Source of the DNA: Pseudomonas vlassakiae
GTDB lineage: Bacteria > Pseudomonadota > Gammaproteobacteria > Pseudomonadales > Pseudomonadaceae
NCBI RefSeq assembly: GCF_014269035.2
Contig: NZ_JABWRP020000010.1
Coordinates: 1-64,000, forward strand
DNA: 64,000 bases
Direction of reading: 5' to 3'
A model generated the notes under the pieces. That model was given only the letters and a program-made list of their open reading frames with translations. It made no database searches and was not told the DNA's origin. Made by a program: the position numbers and the translations under genes. Numbering within the stretch: position 1 is the stretch's first letter; each line of letters opens with the position of its first letter. Positions 53,252 through 60,027 of this stretch are shown here, one piece after another.

Positions 53252-54172
53252 TCAGCCGGCGCTGGCCCGCAACCGGGCGACGTCACGAATCGGCGGTGCG
53301 CCATACAGCCGGCTGTATTCCCGGCTGAACTGTGAAGGGCTTTCGTAGCCCACCCGGTAGGCCGCCACCGCCGCTTCCAGGCCATCGTTGAGCATCAGCC
53401 GCCGCGCTTCCTGCAGGCGCAGTTGCTTCTGGTATTGCAGCGGGCTCATTGAGGTCACGGCCTTGAAGCGGTGATGCAGGGTCGAGGTGCTGAGGTTGAC
53501 CTCGCGGGCCAGGTCCTCGATGCGCAGCGGCTGCTGAAAGTTCTGGTTGAGCCAGGTGATGGCCTGGCTCACCCGGTGGGTCTGGCTGTTGGCCAAGGCG
53601 ATTTCGTACAGGCGATAACCCTGCGGCCCGCGTAGCAGGCGGTAAAGAATCTCGCGACGAATCAGCGGCGCCAGCATGCCGATGTCGCGCGGGGAATCCA
53701 GCAAGCGGACCAGCCGCAGCAGCGCATCGAGCAACTGCGGATCGGTGCGTTCCACATACAGGCCGCGACCGGAGGGCAGGTTGGGCACCAGCATCGGCCC
53801 GCTCTCTGCGATCAGCTGGCTGATTTCGGCCGGGTCGAGGTCCATGCGCAAGCCAAGGCTGGGGTGCTCCGGGCTGGCGTCCAGCCTCACGCCGCTCAGC
53901 GGCAGGGTCACCGACACCACCATGTAATGCAACGGGTCGTAGGCGTATTGCTCGTCGCCGAGGAACAGGCTCTTGCTGCCTTGCGCCAGGATGCACAACG
54001 CCGGTTGTGCCAGGGTCGGCACCGATCGGACGTTTTCGGTGTAGCGCACCAGATACAGGTCGTCGATGGCCGAGGCGGGGCCGAAGGGTTCACCGGCGTG
54101 CCTGCGGATCAGGTCGGCCAGTTCCTGGCGTTGTACTTCCAGTGTCGGGTCGATGGACGGGGCTGTGGTCAT
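53252..54172 (-). CDS. AraC-family regulator with N-terminal AraC_N (cupin-like) domain
   Basis: A 306-residue regulator. The N-terminal sensor domain (LYLVRYTENVRSVPTLAQPALCILAQGSKSLFLGDEQYAYDPLHYMVVSVTLPLSGV) is of the AraC_N type. The C-terminal double HTH is ITWLNQNFQQPLRIEDLAREVNLSTSTLHHRFKAVTSMSPLQYQKQLRLQEARRLMLNDGLEAAVAAYRVGYESPSQFSREYSRLYGAPP. ATG 54172 follows an AGAGGA site. It is divergent from the Antibiotic-biosynthesis-monooxygenase gene, with a long palindrome between. Confidence 0.9.
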   Translation of the reverse strand: MTTAPSIDPTLEVQRQELADLIRRHAGEPFGPASAIDDLYLVRYTENVRSVPTLAQPALCILAQGSKSLFLGDEQYAYDPLHYMVVSVTLPLSGVRLDASPEHPSLGLRMDLDPAEISQLIAESGPMLVPNLPSGRGLYVERTDPQLLDALLRLVRLLDSPRDIGMLAPLIRREILYRLLRGPQGYRLYEIALANSQTHRVSQAITWLNQNFQQPLRIEDLAREVNLSTSTLHHRFKAVTSMSPLQYQKQLRLQEARRLMLNDGLEAAVAAYRVGYESPSQFSREYSRLYGAPPIRDVARLRASAG

Positions 54173-54243
54173 GATGGCTTTCCTCTGCTGACCGACGCAG
54201 CATAGGTTTGGGCAATGACAGGCGCTAGTCGAAAGCTGCACGT

Positions 54244-54283
54244 CGATTGCCTGATCCTGCCGCGCTGCAGGATCAGGCAATCG
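54244..54283. promoter_or_regulatory. 17-base perfect inverted repeat between the AraC and monooxygenase genes
   Basis: CGATTGCCTGATCCTGC at 54244-54260 and its exact complement at 54267-54283, with spacer CGCGCT. It is 72 bases from the AraC start and 91 from the monooxygenase start. It could be an operator or a hairpin; AraC proteins usually prefer direct repeats. Confidence 0.5.
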
Positions 54284-54374
54284 CGGTGCAGTAATGGCCT
54301 AACGCGTCGCGTGCGCCAGCCCCTAATCTTGGCAGCCTGGTATTTCCGCCCGCTTGCTTCAAGGAGATCGTGCA

Positions 54375-54668
54375 ATGACCCTACGACAACCGGTCACCCA
54401 TCTGGCTTTCATCCGTGCCAGCAGCGGTCGCTCCGCAGAACTCGGCGCCCGCCTGCGCGACCTGCTGGAGCCGTCATTACGTACCCCGGGTTGCCTGAGC
54501 TTCAGCGTGCAGCGCTCCCAGGCGGATGCCGACCTGTGGCTGCTCAGCGGTAGCTGGCAGGATCAGCAGGCGATGAGTGGCTACTTTGCCTCGCCCACCC
54601 TCAATGTGTTCGGCGAACTGGTCCAGGCGCAGGTCGTCAGCAGCCTCGACTTGCATACCTTCGATTGA
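54375..54668 (+). CDS. Antibiotic biosynthesis monooxygenase-fold (ABM/YgiN-like) protein
   Basis: A 97-residue dimeric alpha-beta barrel (ABM) protein: VTHLAFIRASSGRSAELGARLRDLLEPSLRTPGCLSFSVQRSQADADLWLLSGSWQDQQAMSGYFASPTLNVFGELVQAQVVSSLDLHTF. YgiN-type members oxidise quinols or handle small aromatics, and their function is often unproved. ATG 54375 follows AAGGAG. It is probably under the divergent AraC regulator. Confidence 0.87.
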   Translation: MTLRQPVTHLAFIRASSGRSAELGARLRDLLEPSLRTPGCLSFSVQRSQADADLWLLSGSWQDQQAMSGYFASPTLNVFGELVQAQVVSSLDLHTFD

Positions 54669-54713
54669 AACACGGTTAGAATGCCGCCCCTCGATCAACA
54701 GGCGGAAGGCAAC

Positions 54714-54947
54714 ATGGCACGTAGAGAATTCCCGCATTTCGAAGCGGTTTCGGCGATGGTCCCGGTGGAAGGCGGTGGCTACAACGCCGCCATCGCGGTC
54801 AAGGCCCTGGGCATGGGCGGCGCACCGCGCTTTCACAAAGTACTCGACGAGCAAGTGTTCAAAAGCGCCGTGGCGGCTGACGAAGCCGCCTGCGCCGAGC
54901 TCGCACGCCTGCAGGGCGTGGGCGAGGAAGGCGAACTGATCTGGTGA
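54714..54947 (+). CDS. Small conserved-type protein of unknown function
   Basis: A 77-residue acidic protein, MARREFPHFEAVSAMVPVEGGGYNAAIAVKALGMGGAPRFHKVLDEQVFKSAVAADEAACAELARLQGVGEEGELIW. GGAAGG precedes the ATG. It may bind nucleotide or a stress ligand, but nothing in the sequence proves this. Its stop adjoins the convergent flavin reductase gene stop. Confidence 0.65.
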   Translation: MARREFPHFEAVSAMVPVEGGGYNAAIAVKALGMGGAPRFHKVLDEQVFKSAVAADEAACAELARLQGVGEEGELIW

Positions 54948-55553
54948 TCAGGCCTGTGGGCGAGCCATCTTGAACAGGTTGCCCAACTCGAAGTAATCCG
55001 CCGGGCCACCGCCACGCAGGATCGGTTCGGCGGCAGCGGTGTCGTAGATACCGTTCTTCAGCAGGTGTTCGGCAATGTGCACCGCCACCACTTCACCCAG
55101 GATCAACCAGCTCGGCACCAGTGCCTGATCGGCGCGCTTGAGCTGGACGATCTGGCTCACCTTGCATTCGAAGGCCACTGGCGTTTCGCCCACGCGCGGC
55201 ACCTTGACGATGTTCGATGCCACTGCAGTCAGGCCGCTCAGTTCGAACTCGTTGATATCGGCGGCAACGGCCGCGCAGCTCTGGTTCATCTGTTCGGCCA
55301 GCGGGCGGGTAGCCAGGTTCCAGACGAACTCACCGGTCTGCTCGATGTTGTTCAGGCTGTCTTTGCGCCCGACGCTGCAGAACCCGATGATCGGTGGAAT
55401 GTAGTTGAAGGCATTGAAGAAGCTGTACGGCGCGAGGTTCAGCTGGCCGTCACGGCTCTGTGAGGAGATCCAGCCGATCGGGCGCGGGCCGACGATGGCA
55501 TTGAATGGGTCGTGGGGCAGGCCGTGGCCTTTGGCGGGTTCGTAGTAGTACAT
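54948..55553 (-). CDS. Flavin reductase-like FMN-binding protein
   Basis: A 201-residue split-barrel flavin reductase-fold protein: MYYYEPAKGHGLPHDPFNAIVGPRPIGWISSQSRDGQLNLAPYSFFNAFNYIPPIIGFCSVGRKDSLNNIEQTGEFVWNLATRPLAEQMNQSC is the usual FMN-binding N-terminal half, with PRPIGWISS the standard strand. It may reduce flavin for an unknown monooxygenase. It is leftward and alone. Confidence 0.9.
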   Translation of the reverse strand: MYYYEPAKGHGLPHDPFNAIVGPRPIGWISSQSRDGQLNLAPYSFFNAFNYIPPIIGFCSVGRKDSLNNIEQTGEFVWNLATRPLAEQMNQSCAAVAADINEFELSGLTAVASNIVKVPRVGETPVAFECKVSQIVQLKRADQALVPSWLILGEVVAVHIAEHLLKNGIYDTAAAEPILRGGGPADYFELGNLFKMARPQA

Positions 55554-55653
55554 CTGCCAGCATCCTTGGAACGAGGCGCCTAGTGTGCCAAGCCTTTGGC
55601 CGTCTGGAAATGATCAAGCCCGGCCGAGGCCGGGCTGGTAGCGCACAACAGGG

Positions 55654-55980
55654 TCAGCTGATGCGGTGGGCGTTGGTGCGGTCGAAGCCGTCTTCGGCGA
55701 AGCGCTGGGCGTTGGTGTGATCGAAGCCGTCTTCGGCGAAGCGCTGGGCGTTGGTGTGATCGAAGCCGTCTTCGGCGAAGCGCTGAGCACCGGTGTGATC
55801 GAAACCATCTTCGGCGAAGCGTTGTGCGCCAGTGTGGTCGAAGCCGTCTTCTGCGTAGCTGGCCGATTGAGTCTGGGCGGCGGCAAAGGTGTGGGCGTTG
55901 GTGCGGTCGAAGCCATCTTCGGCGAAGGCGCCAGCAGCGAATACCGAGAGGGCCAGGGTGAGGATCAGTTTGCTTTTCAT
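55654..55980 (-). CDS. Secreted 13-residue tandem-repeat protein
   Basis: A 108-residue exported protein. The signal peptide MKSKLILTLALSVFAAGAFA ends at residue 20. The mature chain is six copies of the 13-residue unit AEDGFD(H/R)T(N/G)AQRF, starting at residues 20, 43, 56, 69, 82 and 95, with an insert AAAQTQSASY after the first. Each unit holds the acidic EDGFD patch. Some Pseudomonas genomes label such genes phage infection protein; I cannot support that function. It is likely a periplasmic or surface peptide and its copy number may vary between strains. Confidence 0.78.
   Translation of the reverse strand: MKSKLILTLALSVFAAGAFAEDGFDRTNAHTFAAAQTQSASYAEDGFDHTGAQRFAEDGFDHTGAQRFAEDGFDHTNAQRFAEDGFDHTNAQRFAEDGFDRTNAHRIS
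55660..55854. repeat. 39-base in-frame tandem repeat array
   Basis: Five adjoining copies of a 39-base unit, encoding residues 43-107 of the repeat protein. Codon differences are few between copies, suggesting recent expansion by slippage or recombination. Confidence 0.9.
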
Positions 55981-56334
55981 GGTCGTTGCTCCTTTGGGTG
56001 CGAGAGGTTGTTTGTTTCCATGGGTTTAATGCTACGCCGATTAATTTGATTAAAAAGCGCAAAAAATTGCGATTAAAAATCGAATTATCAGATATATGTG
56101 GCCGCACGCTATGCAAATCAGCGGGTGCCGATGCCTCTGCGTGAGGTGCTTCAAACCCAAGGCGAGCGCAATGCTTCGCCAGCCATTGCAGATTGATGGA
56201 GTGGGATTAATCGGCGGTTAAGAACGAAAAATCTTAATTTGTAACAGCGTATGACGCTTTTTTCATATATCGCCAACCGATTTTTCAGGCTCTGCTCAGC
56301 ACCATCGCCGCACCTCATTCCGGAGCGGTGAACA
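55981..56334. other. 354-base AT-rich gap
   Basis: No gene is supported. 56040-56095 and 56207-56260 are AT-rich. It must contain the promoters of the divergent repeat protein and COG4705 genes. The TTAA repeats at 56207-56221 are listed separately. Confidence 0.5.
56207..56221 (+). promoter_or_regulatory. TTAA direct repeat, PmrA-like spacing
   Basis: TTAA at 56207-56210 and 56218-56221 are 11 bases apart, the spacing of PmrA/BasR-type direct repeats. A further CTTAA at 56233-56237 forms an inverted partner. It is about 115 bases upstream of the COG4705 gene. The link is weak. Confidence 0.25.
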
Positions 56335-57087
56335 ATGAACAAACTTCCGCAAATCACCCTGGCCTTCTGGGTCATGAAGATCTGCGCCACCACCCTTGGC
56401 GAAACTGCCGGTGATCTGCTGTCGATGACCCTCAACGTTGGTTATGCCGTCAGCTCGATGGTGCTGATCAGCGTGTTCCTGGTGACCTTGTTCGGCCAGC
56501 TGTTTTCGCGCCGCTATCACCCGATGCTGTACTGGTTGGTGATCCTCTCCACCAGCACGGCCGGCACCACCATGTCCGATTTCATGGACCGCACCCTGGG
56601 CCTGGGTTATGCCGCGGGTTCGGCAATCCTGATCGGCATCCTGCTGCTGACTTTCCTGGTCTGGCGCCTGAGCGGCAATTCACTTGACGTCACCCGCATC
56701 AAGAACCGCACCGGTGAAATCTATTACTGGATCGCCATCCTGTTCTCCAACACCCTGGGGACCGCGCTGGGTGACTACCTGGCGGACGACTCGGGTCTGG
56801 GCTTTGCCGGTGGCGCACTGCTGGTCGGCAGCGCCATCGCCCTGGTGGTACTGGCCCGTTACTGGACACGCATCCCGGGTGTGGTGCTGTTCTGGGTGGC
56901 TTTCGTGCTGACCCGCCCATTCGGCGCAACCCTCGGCGACGTCCTGACCAAGCCGCATGAGAAGGGCGGGCTGGATTTCGGCACCATCGGTTCTTCCGCA
57001 GTGTTGGGCGGTGTGCTGCTGGTGCTGGTGCTGATGGCGACCTGGTACCAGAAGCGTGAACCGCGTCAGGTGCTGGAAATGTCCTGA
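56335..57087 (+). CDS. COG4705-type membrane protein with fourfold internal repeat
   Basis: A 250-residue inner-membrane protein with about 8 helices. Four related units occur at residues 18-41, 73-96, 138-161 and 193-221, each of the form T-x-G-x-x-x-(G/S)-D-x-(L/M) followed by G-(Y/F/L)-G/A-x-G/S. Examples are TTLGETAGDLLSMTLNVGY and SNTLGTALGDYLADDSGLGF. The repeat suggests a pore or transporter built from four two-helix units. No function is established that I know. It has a leftward neighbour across an AT-rich gap and ends at a strong terminator. Confidence 0.85.
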   Translation: MNKLPQITLAFWVMKICATTLGETAGDLLSMTLNVGYAVSSMVLISVFLVTLFGQLFSRRYHPMLYWLVILSTSTAGTTMSDFMDRTLGLGYAAGSAILIGILLLTFLVWRLSGNSLDVTRIKNRTGEIYYWIAILFSNTLGTALGDYLADDSGLGFAGGALLVGSAIALVVLARYWTRIPGVVLFWVAFVLTRPFGATLGDVLTKPHEKGGLDFGTIGSSAVLGGVLLVLVLMATWYQKREPRQVLEMS

Positions 57088-57112
57088 TCACGGGTGTCTT
57101 CATGACAAACCA

Positions 57113-57142
57113 AAAGGGCGCCCTCTAGAGGGCGCCCTTTTT
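57113..57142. terminator. Strong bidirectional terminator
   Basis: A 13-base perfect stem, AAAGGGCGCCCTC and its complement around TA, followed by TTTTT on the plus strand and preceded by an A-run. It sits between the converging COG4705 and kgtP genes. Confidence 0.85.
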
Positions 57143-57158
57143 CGTTACGGAATCACAT

Positions 57159-58478
57159 TCAGTCAGCAGTAATCCGCGAATGCTGCTTGGTGTCCTTCAT
57201 GGTCGCATACACCAGCAGCGAGCAAGCGATGCACGCCGTGACGTACCAGTAGAAACCGCTTTCCATACCGGCGCTCTTGAACCACAGCGCCACGTACTCG
57301 GCGGTGCCGCCAAAGATCGACACGGTCAGGGCGTACGGCAGGCCAACACCGAGGGCGCGGATTTCGGTAGGGAACAGCTCGGCCTTCACCACTGCGTTGA
57401 TCGAGGTGTAGCCGCTGACGATGATCAGCGCTGCCATGATCAGGAAGAACGCGCCCCACCAGGTCTGGATGGTGTGCAAGGTGCTGAGGATCGGCACGGT
57501 GAACAGGGTGCCGAGCACGCCGAAAGCGATCAGGATCGGGCGACGGCCGATCTTGTCGGACAGGCCACCGATCACCGGCTGCAGGCACATGAACAGGAAC
57601 AGCGTGGCCGCCGAGATGGTGGTCGAATCGCTGATGCTCATGCCCACGGTGTTGACCAGGTACTTCTGCATGTAGGTGGTGTAGGTGTAGAAGGCCAGCG
57701 TGCCGCCCATGGTCAGGCCGACCACGGTCAGCAGCTCCTTGGGGTGGCGCATGAGGGTGCGCATCAGGCTTTCCTTGGCCTTTTCCTTCTTGGTGAAAGA
57801 AGCGGTTTCTTCCATGCCGCGGCGCAGGTACAGGGCAACCACTGCGCACAGGGCACCGATCACGAAGGGTACGCGCCAGCCCCAGGCATACAGCTGCTCG
57901 GTGGTCAGGGTCTGTTGCAGGATGATCAGTACCGCCAAGGCGATGAGCTGGCCGGAAATCAGCGTCACGTACTGGAAGCTGGAGAAGAAGCCACGGCGCT
58001 CCTTGCTGGCCATCTCGCTGAGGTAGGTGGCCGAGGTCCCGTATTCGCCGCCCACCGACAGGCCCTGCATCAGGCGTGCGATGACCAGCAGGATCGGCGC
58101 GGCGACGCCGATGGTTTCATAGCCGGGGGTCAGGGCGATCACCAGGGAGCCGGCACACATCAGCAGCACCGAGGCCATCAGTGCAGCCTTGCGCCCCTTG
58201 CGGTCGGCGTACAGGCCCATCAGCCAGCCACCGATCGGGCGCATCAGGAAGCCCACGGCGAAGATCGCAGCGGTGTTGAGCAACTGGGCGGTGGAGTCGC
58301 CGGCGGGGAAGAAGGCCTTGGCGAAGTACAGCGAGAACGCGGCGTAGACGTACCAGTCGTACCATTCGACCATATTGCCGATGGAACCACTGAAGATCGA
58401 CTTCAGGCGGCTGGCGGTGGTTTTTTCAGCGGCGGGCGTGACGGCCGCCCCGGCTGGCAGGGAGGTGGCGTTATCCAT
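57159..58478 (-). CDS. kgtP: Alpha-ketoglutarate:H+ symporter (KgtP-type MFS)
   Basis: A 439-residue MHS-family permease of the MFS. It shows the KgtP-type start IFSGSIGNMVEWYDWYVYAAFSLYFAKAFFPAG and the loop RPIGGWLMGLYADRKGRKAALMAS. ATG 58478 follows GAAGG, and upstream codons lie in the promoter. In P. aeruginosa the homologue is controlled by MifR/MifS, and here the adjacent two-component genes and a sigma-54 promoter agree. A CA motif at 58495-58502 suggests Crc control. Confidence 0.9.
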   Translation of the reverse strand: MDNATSLPAGAAVTPAAEKTTASRLKSIFSGSIGNMVEWYDWYVYAAFSLYFAKAFFPAGDSTAQLLNTAAIFAVGFLMRPIGGWLMGLYADRKGRKAALMASVLLMCAGSLVIALTPGYETIGVAAPILLVIARLMQGLSVGGEYGTSATYLSEMASKERRGFFSSFQYVTLISGQLIALAVLIILQQTLTTEQLYAWGWRVPFVIGALCAVVALYLRRGMEETASFTKKEKAKESLMRTLMRHPKELLTVVGLTMGGTLAFYTYTTYMQKYLVNTVGMSISDSTTISAATLFLFMCLQPVIGGLSDKIGRRPILIAFGVLGTLFTVPILSTLHTIQTWWGAFFLIMAALIIVSGYTSINAVVKAELFPTEIRALGVGLPYALTVSIFGGTAEYVALWFKSAGMESGFYWYVTACIACSLLVYATMKDTKQHSRITAD

Positions 58479-58494
58479 CAGGGATACCTTCTCG

Positions 58495-58502
58495 TTGTTT
58501 TT
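58495..58502 (-). promoter_or_regulatory. Crc/Hfq-type CA motif upstream of kgtP
   Basis: Read on the minus strand, AAAAACAA fits AANAANAA. It is 16-23 bases before the kgtP start, overlapping the ribosome-binding region, so Hfq-Crc could repress translation. Confidence 0.45.
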
Positions 58503-58538
58503 GTGGAGCGCGCCGAAGCGCAGCTTGCCTGGGCAATT

Positions 58539-58555
58539 GCAGAAGGTGTGCCAAA
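58539..58555 (-). promoter_or_regulatory. Sigma-54 promoter of kgtP
   Basis: On the minus strand the sequence reads TTGGCACACCTTCTGCA, with GG and GC ten bases apart (the -24/-12 rule). The transcript would start near 58528, giving a leader of about 50 bases. It explains the adjacent sigma-54 activator gene. Confidence 0.75.
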
Positions 58556-58649
58556 TGGGTGCGTAGCGATCCAAATGGGGGCGTAGGGCCCGCTGGCGCT
58601 GGATCATAGCTAATGGCTGCGGAACGGCCCCCTTGTCCATCCAGGGTTG

Positions 58650-58671
58650 GATAAGCGGGTTTCCGCTTATC
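58650..58671. promoter_or_regulatory. Upstream activator palindrome for kgtP
   Basis: GATAAGCGG at 58650-58658 and its exact complement CCGCTTATC at 58663-58671, with a 4-base spacer. It lies about 100 bases upstream of the sigma-54 promoter, typical of an enhancer for an NtrC-type activator. Confidence 0.65.
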
Positions 58672-58687
58672 TGATGTGGCTGATAGG

Positions 58688-58704
58688 CAATAAACCGCTT
58701 ATTG
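58688..58704. promoter_or_regulatory. Second partial activator site overlapping the activator gene stop
   Basis: CAATAA-ACCGC-TTATTG at 58688-58704 contains the half site CCGCTTAT of the palindrome at 58650-58671. It overlaps the stop codon of the activator gene. It may be a second, weaker site. Confidence 0.45.
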
Positions 58705-60027
58705 AAGAAAGTCCTCGCGCACCAACCCGTGCCGCTGCATCTTCTCGTTCAGCGTGCGCCGAGGCAGTTGCAGCGCTTCCATCACTGCCTTGATCTCGCC
58801 CCCGTGCTGACGCAATGCTGCTCGCAGGCACTGTGCTTCGAACGCTTCCATCTGATCGCCCAGCGATTGGCCTGCAGGTGTCACCTCGATGTTCGGCGAG
58901 CCTAACCCCAGGGCATGTCGCTCTGCGGCATTGGCCAGCTCACGCACATTGCCCGGCCAGTCATGCGACAGCAGCTGCGCCAGTTGCGCACCGCTCAGGG
59001 GGGGCGCCGAGCGCCCCAGCTTTCCGGCTGCTGCGCGGGCGAAATGCTCGAACAGCAGCGGGATGTCCTCACGCCGTTCACGCAGCGGCGCCAGGCGCAG
59101 TTCCGCCACGTTCAGGCGATAGGCCAGATCCTCGCGGAAACGCCCGGCACGGGCTTCTTCAAGCAAATCGGGCTTGGTAGCGGCAATGATCCGCAAGTCG
59201 ACGCTGATGCTCTGGTTAGCCCCCAGCCGCTCCAGCTTCTGCTCCTGGATCACCCGCAACAGCTTGACCTGCTGGGCCAGCGGCATGCTCTCGATCTCGT
59301 CGAGGAATACCGTCCCGCCGTTGGCGTATTCCAGCTTGCCGATGCGTTTGCCCTGGGCGCCGGTGAAGGCGCCGCTTTCGTGGCCGAACAGTTCGGCTTC
59401 GAACAGCGCTTCAGGGATGGCCGCGCAGTTGAGCGCGACAAACGGTTTTTCGGCACGCGGGCCGAAGTCGTGCAGGCAACGCGCTACGCGCTCCTTGCCG
59501 CTACCGGTCTCGCCGCGGATCAGCACATTGACCGGCAGGCCGGCCAGGTCCAGCACCTGTCGGCGCAACTGCTGCAAGCCCTGGGACATGCCCAGCAGGG
59601 TCGTTTCCAGGCGTGACTTGAGGTCGGCCTGCTCGTGCAGCCGTCGGTTCTCCAGGACCAGCTGGCGTTTCTCCAGTGCGCGGCGCAGGCTGCCAAGCAA
59701 ATGTTGCGGTGTAAACGGCTTTTCCAGGAAGTCATAGGCGCCGTTGCGCATCGCCTCGACCGCCATCGGCACATCTCCATGGCCGGTCAGCAGGATCACC
59801 GGCAGGTCCGGATCATCCCCCTGCAGGCGTTCGAGCAGCTGCAGGCCACCCATGCCCGGCATGCGCACGTCGCTGATGATCACCCCGGCAAAATGCGCGG
59901 GCAGCTGGGCCAGGCAGTCTTCGGCACGGGCGAACAGCTGCACGCTGAAGCCCGATAGGCTTAGCCACTGCTCGACCGCCGTGCGGATACTGGCTTCATC
60001 ATCGACGACGATCACTGAATTCAACAT
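58699..60027 (-). CDS. mifR: Sigma-54-dependent response regulator, MifR/DctD-like
   Basis: A 442-residue NtrC-family activator. The receiver domain has D53 in VIISDVRMPGMGG (with DD at 9-10 and K in FLEKPF). The AAA+ domain shows GETGSGKERVARCLH (Walker A), GHESGAFTGAQGKRIGKLE (GAFTGA loop for sigma-54 contact) and GGTVFLDEIESMP. The C-terminal Fis-type HTH is HGGEIKAVMEALQLPRRTLNEKMQRHG. It overlaps the sensor kinase gene by 7 bases. Adjacent to an alpha-ketoglutarate permease gene, it matches MifR; the DctD name is also used. Confidence 0.9.
   Translation of the reverse strand: MLNSVIVVDDEASIRTAVEQWLSLSGFSVQLFARAEDCLAQLPAHFAGVIISDVRMPGMGGLQLLERLQGDDPDLPVILLTGHGDVPMAVEAMRNGAYDFLEKPFTPQHLLGSLRRALEKRQLVLENRRLHEQADLKSRLETTLLGMSQGLQQLRRQVLDLAGLPVNVLIRGETGSGKERVARCLHDFGPRAEKPFVALNCAAIPEALFEAELFGHESGAFTGAQGKRIGKLEYANGGTVFLDEIESMPLAQQVKLLRVIQEQKLERLGANQSISVDLRIIAATKPDLLEEARAGRFREDLAYRLNVAELRLAPLRERREDIPLLFEHFARAAAGKLGRSAPPLSGAQLAQLLSHDWPGNVRELANAAERHALGLGSPNIEVTPAGQSLGDQMEAFEAQCLRAALRQHGGEIKAVMEALQLPRRTLNEKMQRHGLVREDFLQ

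Noticed and set aside
55660..55854. CRISPR array suggested by regular 39-base repeats
   Set aside because: The copies adjoin with no spacers, stay in one reading frame after a signal peptide, and no cas genes are near.
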